Shown here: in pieces, positions 63,401-64,000 of the stretch | Layout: each line of letters starts with the position of its first letter | Position numbering within the stretch: the stretch's first letter is position 1 | From: Eudromia elegans | Lineage: Eukaryota > Chordata > Aves > Tinamiformes > Tinamidae | Assembly (NCBI GenBank): GCA_003342815.1 | Contig: PTEX01000094.1 | Coordinates: 1,871,745 to 1,935,744 of the forward strand | Length of the DNA: 64,000 nt | Direction of reading: 5' to 3' | Made by a program: the position numbers and the translations under genes | Notes under the pieces: generated by a model | Told to the model about the DNA's origin: nothing | The model's input: only the letters and a program-made list of their open reading frames with translations | Database searches by the model: none

Positions 63401-64000
63401 AATTTAAACACTCCCTGCAAGCACACTTGAGGATTCATACAAACGAAAAGCCTTACAAGTGTTCTTACTGTAGTTACGCCAGTGCAATCAAAGCCAACCT
63501 AAATGTTCACATGCGGAAGCACACAGGGGAGAAGTTCAGCTGCGATTATTGCACGTTCACCTGTCTCAGCAAAGGCCATCTCAAAGTCCACATTGAAAGA
63601 GTTCACAAGAAAATTAAGCAGCATTGTCGCTTCTGCAAGAAAAAGTATTCGGATGTTAAAAATTTAATCAAGCATATCAAGGAAACGCATGACCTTGAAG
63701 ACAAAAAGGTGAAAGATGTTTTTGACGAGCTTCGTTTGATGACGCGAGAGGGCAAGAGACAGCTGCTTTATGACTGCCATATTTGTGAGCGCAAATTCAA
63801 AAACGAGCTGGATCGGGACCGCCATATGCTCGTTCACGGTGATGAGAGGCCCTTTGCGTGTGAGCTCTGTGGTCACGGAGCCACTAAGTACCAAGCTCTT
63901 GAGCTACACGTTCGCAAACATCCTTTCGTATACGTGTGTTCCGTGTGCTTGAAGAAATTTGTTAGCTCTGTGAGGCTCCGTGCTCACATCAAAGATGTGC
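33495..64000 (+). CDS. ZFAT: ZFAT, zinc finger and AT-hook transcription factor (5' part)
   Basis: Spliced gene, cut by the window end. ZFAT is a nuclear DNA-binding protein needed for lymphocyte and haematopoietic survival and also linked to centromeric non-coding RNA transcription. Coding exons: 33495-33513, 41744-41914, 47777-48040, 56036-56209, 62912-63062, 63345-64000+. Introns are phase 1 four times, then phase 2, all with GT-AG ends. About 478 residues are visible. Finger 1 is C14, C17, H30, H35. The AT-hook RGRPK is at 72-76. A C2HC finger is C120, C123, H136, C138. Fingers in exon 6 start at C271, C299, C326, C354, C404, C432 and C458. Order and sequence follow human ZFAT closely as recalled, including the words RKFSNTRQLRKHIC, PIISVVLTAHEAIPG and GYQEYAIQQTPYEQ. 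The N-terminal ten residues and the linker before exon 5 vary most. No defect is seen. Confidence 0.97.
33600..33614. promoter_or_regulatory. Inverted pair of ETS-like sites
   Basis: CGGAAGTAGTTCCGG contains two ETS cores facing each other with imperfect symmetry. A third core (CTTCCG) lies at 33635-33640 and a CRE half site (TGACG) at 33627-33631. They lie just after exon 1 and could serve a downstream or divergent start. GABPA-type binding is inferred. Confidence 0.35.
34503..34596. repeat. Compound (CA)n/(TA)n microsatellite
   Basis: Alternating blocks of CA and TA repeat units over about 95 bp in intron 1. The alternating purine-pyrimidine pattern could adopt non-B structure, and length variation is expected. 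Confidence 0.9.
38117..38160. repeat. (CTTTTTTT)n pyrimidine repeat
   Basis: Four near-identical units of C followed by about seven T, trailing into more T/C sequence. It is intronic. Confidence 0.85.
38876..38899. repeat. (GAAA)n microsatellite
   Basis: Five GAAA units ending in an A run, in intron 1. Confidence 0.9.
39061..39310. promoter_or_regulatory. TAAT-rich block, possible intronic enhancer
   Basis: An unusually dense array of homeodomain-type cores (TTAATTA, ATAATTAATTATCC, TGATTAATTGA, TTAATCAATTA) over 250 bp. It includes a short tandem series of TTTGACTT-type units at about 39207-39245. It is not a simple repeat and has no coding frame. Regulatory function is inferred from motif density only. 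Confidence 0.3.
39903..39930. repeat. (TA)n microsatellite
   Basis: A TA run in intron 1 that trails into degenerate TATG/TATT units. Confidence 0.85.
41744..41914 (+). CDS. ZFAT: ZFAT coding exon 2 (first zinc finger)
   Basis: 171 nt, residues 7-64, beginning after TTTTTAG and ending at GAAG|GTACTT. It encodes the N-terminal C2H2 finger: C14-x2-C17-x12-H30-x4-H35, with the family words CNLFSPNQSELLSHVSEKH, then the acidic EEGTDVEDIII segment and PLQPLTAPT. It is phase 1 at both ends, so skipping it would keep the frame. Confidence 0.96.
44801..44834. repeat. (GT)n-(TA)-(CA)n-(TA)n near-palindromic repeat
   Basis: A GT run mirrors a following CA run across a central TATA, making a self-complementary simple repeat, then continues as TA units. 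Confidence 0.85.
45386..45409. repeat. Poly-T tract
   Basis: Twenty-four consecutive T in intron 2. Flanking sequence shows no retroposon on the minus strand. Confidence 0.9.
47777..48040 (+). CDS. ZFAT: ZFAT coding exon 3 (AT-hook and C2HC finger)
   Basis: 264 nt, residues 64-152. It starts after TTCCCAG and ends at GAGGGAG|GTAAGA. It encodes QKRKRGRPKGSTKK, the AT-hook that binds the minor groove of A/T-rich DNA, then an acidic, serine-rich linker, then ECKKCSRKFSNTRQLRKHIC. The second finger has C120, C123, H136 and C138, so the usual last His is replaced; human ZFAT has the same HIC as recalled, so this is a family trait. The open frame continues upstream to 47602 and downstream to 48069, but those parts are intron. 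Confidence 0.96.
48471..48648. repeat. Diverged tandem duplication (two units of about 80-95 bp)
   Basis: Unit A (48471-48566) and unit B (48567-48648) share, in the same order, CTGRCAGGAAAYTTGA, AGRCTTCAGTGATT, a T/G-rich spacer, TTAATGGRGATAA and a GG(A/C)ATCAT end. Divergence is substantial, with spacer length changes, so the event is old. It matches no repeat family I know. Confidence 0.75.
54640..54960. promoter_or_regulatory. Possible conserved non-coding element
   Basis: A CpG-poor mixed-composition block in intron 3 with GCAGC-rich words (CAGCAGCTTTGCTGCTG, an inverted repeat) and TAAT cores. It is free of known repeats and frames. The call rests on appearance only. Confidence 0.2.
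56036..56209 (+). CDS. ZFAT: ZFAT coding exon 4 (charged linker)
   Basis: 174 nt, residues 152-210, between CTCTTTAG and CCAG|GTAATC. It starts with an acidic run (NDSDVDLDRKEDE), then a lysine and proline-rich basic part (KPPKKPRVQK, possibly nuclear-localising), and ends in the strongly conserved PIISVVLTAHEAIPG. It has no zinc finger. It was found by splice phase and similarity. Confidence 0.95.
57624..57668. repeat. GGATA/GGGAT minisatellite
   Basis: About nine pentamer-like units (GGATA, with GGATTTA and GGGAT variants) in intron 4. Confidence 0.85.
60090..60390 (-). mobile_element. Ancient CR1/L3-like LINE fragment, antisense
   Basis: On the plus strand the stretch reads in order like the reverse complement of the old amniote CR1/L3 ORF2 end. 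It has TTTGTCTAATCCATTCCTGAA, a TCTGTAACATCCTGCAGTAA segment, GTTCCATAATTTAACTATATGC, CTTGTGAAAGTGTAT, a TAGAGGTCTTTGTCATGT segment and CTCTTTTCCAAGCTGAA. These words are typical of L3/CR1 copies in mammals and turtles rather than of young avian CR1. The copy is heavily mutated with no open frame, so it probably dates to early amniotes. The ends are fuzzy. Confidence 0.75.
62912..63062 (+). CDS. ZFAT: ZFAT coding exon 5
   Basis: 151 nt, residues 210-260, after CTTCCTCCTAG and before AGCAG|GTAGTT. It encodes ATKIVPVEAAPQ, a variable Thr/Ser/Glu-rich part, then the conserved RRGYQEYAIQQTPYEQAMK that leads into the finger array. The entry phase is 1 and the exit phase is 2; this is the only phase change among the visible introns. 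Confidence 0.96.
63063..63344 (+). other. ZFAT: ZFAT intron 5 (short)
   Basis: 282 bp, GTAGTT donor and TCCTTTTAG acceptor. It is A/T-rich with a TTTATTTA repeat and is far shorter than the other introns (5.9-8.2 kb). Confidence 0.93.
63345..64000 (+). CDS. ZFAT: ZFAT coding exon 6 (zinc-finger array, incomplete)
   Basis: Opens after CCTTTTAG, completes Arg260, and stays open to the window end (residue 478 plus one base). Six complete C2H2 fingers are seen: C271/C274/H287/H291, C299/C302/H315/H319, C326/C329/H342/H347, C354/C357/H370/H375, C404/C407/H420/H424 and C432/C435/H448/H452. A seventh begins at C458/C461/H474. The linker TNEKPYK between the first two of these fingers and TGEKFS before the third are TGEKP-type, as in DNA-reading finger arrays. 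The stretch 376-403 (DLEDKKVKDVFDELRLMTRE) separates two finger groups and is conserved with human as recalled. The exon extends beyond this window. Confidence 0.97.

Noticed and set aside
1-64000. Retroviral or LTR-type elements, plain DNA transposons, tRNA genes and CRISPR arrays.
   Set aside because: No paired long terminal repeats, viral protein words, transposase words, cloverleaf patterns or spaced direct-repeat arrays were seen on either strand. Heavily decayed solitary LTRs cannot be excluded by eye.

Overview
The window is vertebrate nuclear DNA, most likely from a bird. Coding sequence is sparse, introns run to several kilobases with GT-AG borders, and the only recognisable interspersed repeats are CR1-type LINEs: one fairly well preserved 5'-truncated copy, two decayed avian-type fragments and one very old L3-like copy. 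CR1 dominance with no recognisable mammalian SINEs or L1 fits birds; a non-avian reptile is less likely but not excluded. The species cannot be told from the sequence.

The locus can be named. The plus strand carries the 5' portion of ZFAT (zinc finger and AT-hook domain containing). Six coding exons are assigned: 33495-33513, 41744-41914, 47777-48040, 56036-56209, 62912-63062 and 63345 to the window end. Splice phases agree at every junction and give about 478 residues. In order these hold an N-terminal C2H2 finger, an AT-hook, an unusual C2HC-type finger, an acidic and lysine-rich linker, and then seven more fingers in the large sixth exon, the last of them incomplete. The gene runs off the right edge; human ZFAT is about 1,240 residues, so roughly 40% of the protein is here. 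Exon 1 lies in a CpG island (about 33045-33780) holding E2F-, NRF1-, MYB- and ETS-like motifs and, unusually, two A/T blocks of about 40 bp.

About 18-21 kb upstream of ZFAT on the same strand lie two microRNA hairpins, mir-30d (12511-12582) and mir-30b (15677-15764). Order, strand and position relative to ZFAT match the human 8q24 arrangement as recalled. A strong 3' splice site lies 50 bp before the mir-30d hairpin and a good poly(A) signal lies 220 bp after mir-30b, so the pair is probably processed from one long, partly spliced non-coding host RNA. No host exon can be fully delimited.

The rest is intergenic or intronic: microsatellites, homopolymers, a GGATA minisatellite, a diverged tandem duplication in intron 3, and several CpG-poor, TAAT-rich stretches that look like conserved non-coding elements. 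No second protein-coding gene, tRNA, CRISPR array, plain DNA transposon or recognisable retroviral element was found. Comparisons with human ZFAT and with miR-30 sequences are from memory; no alignment was run.
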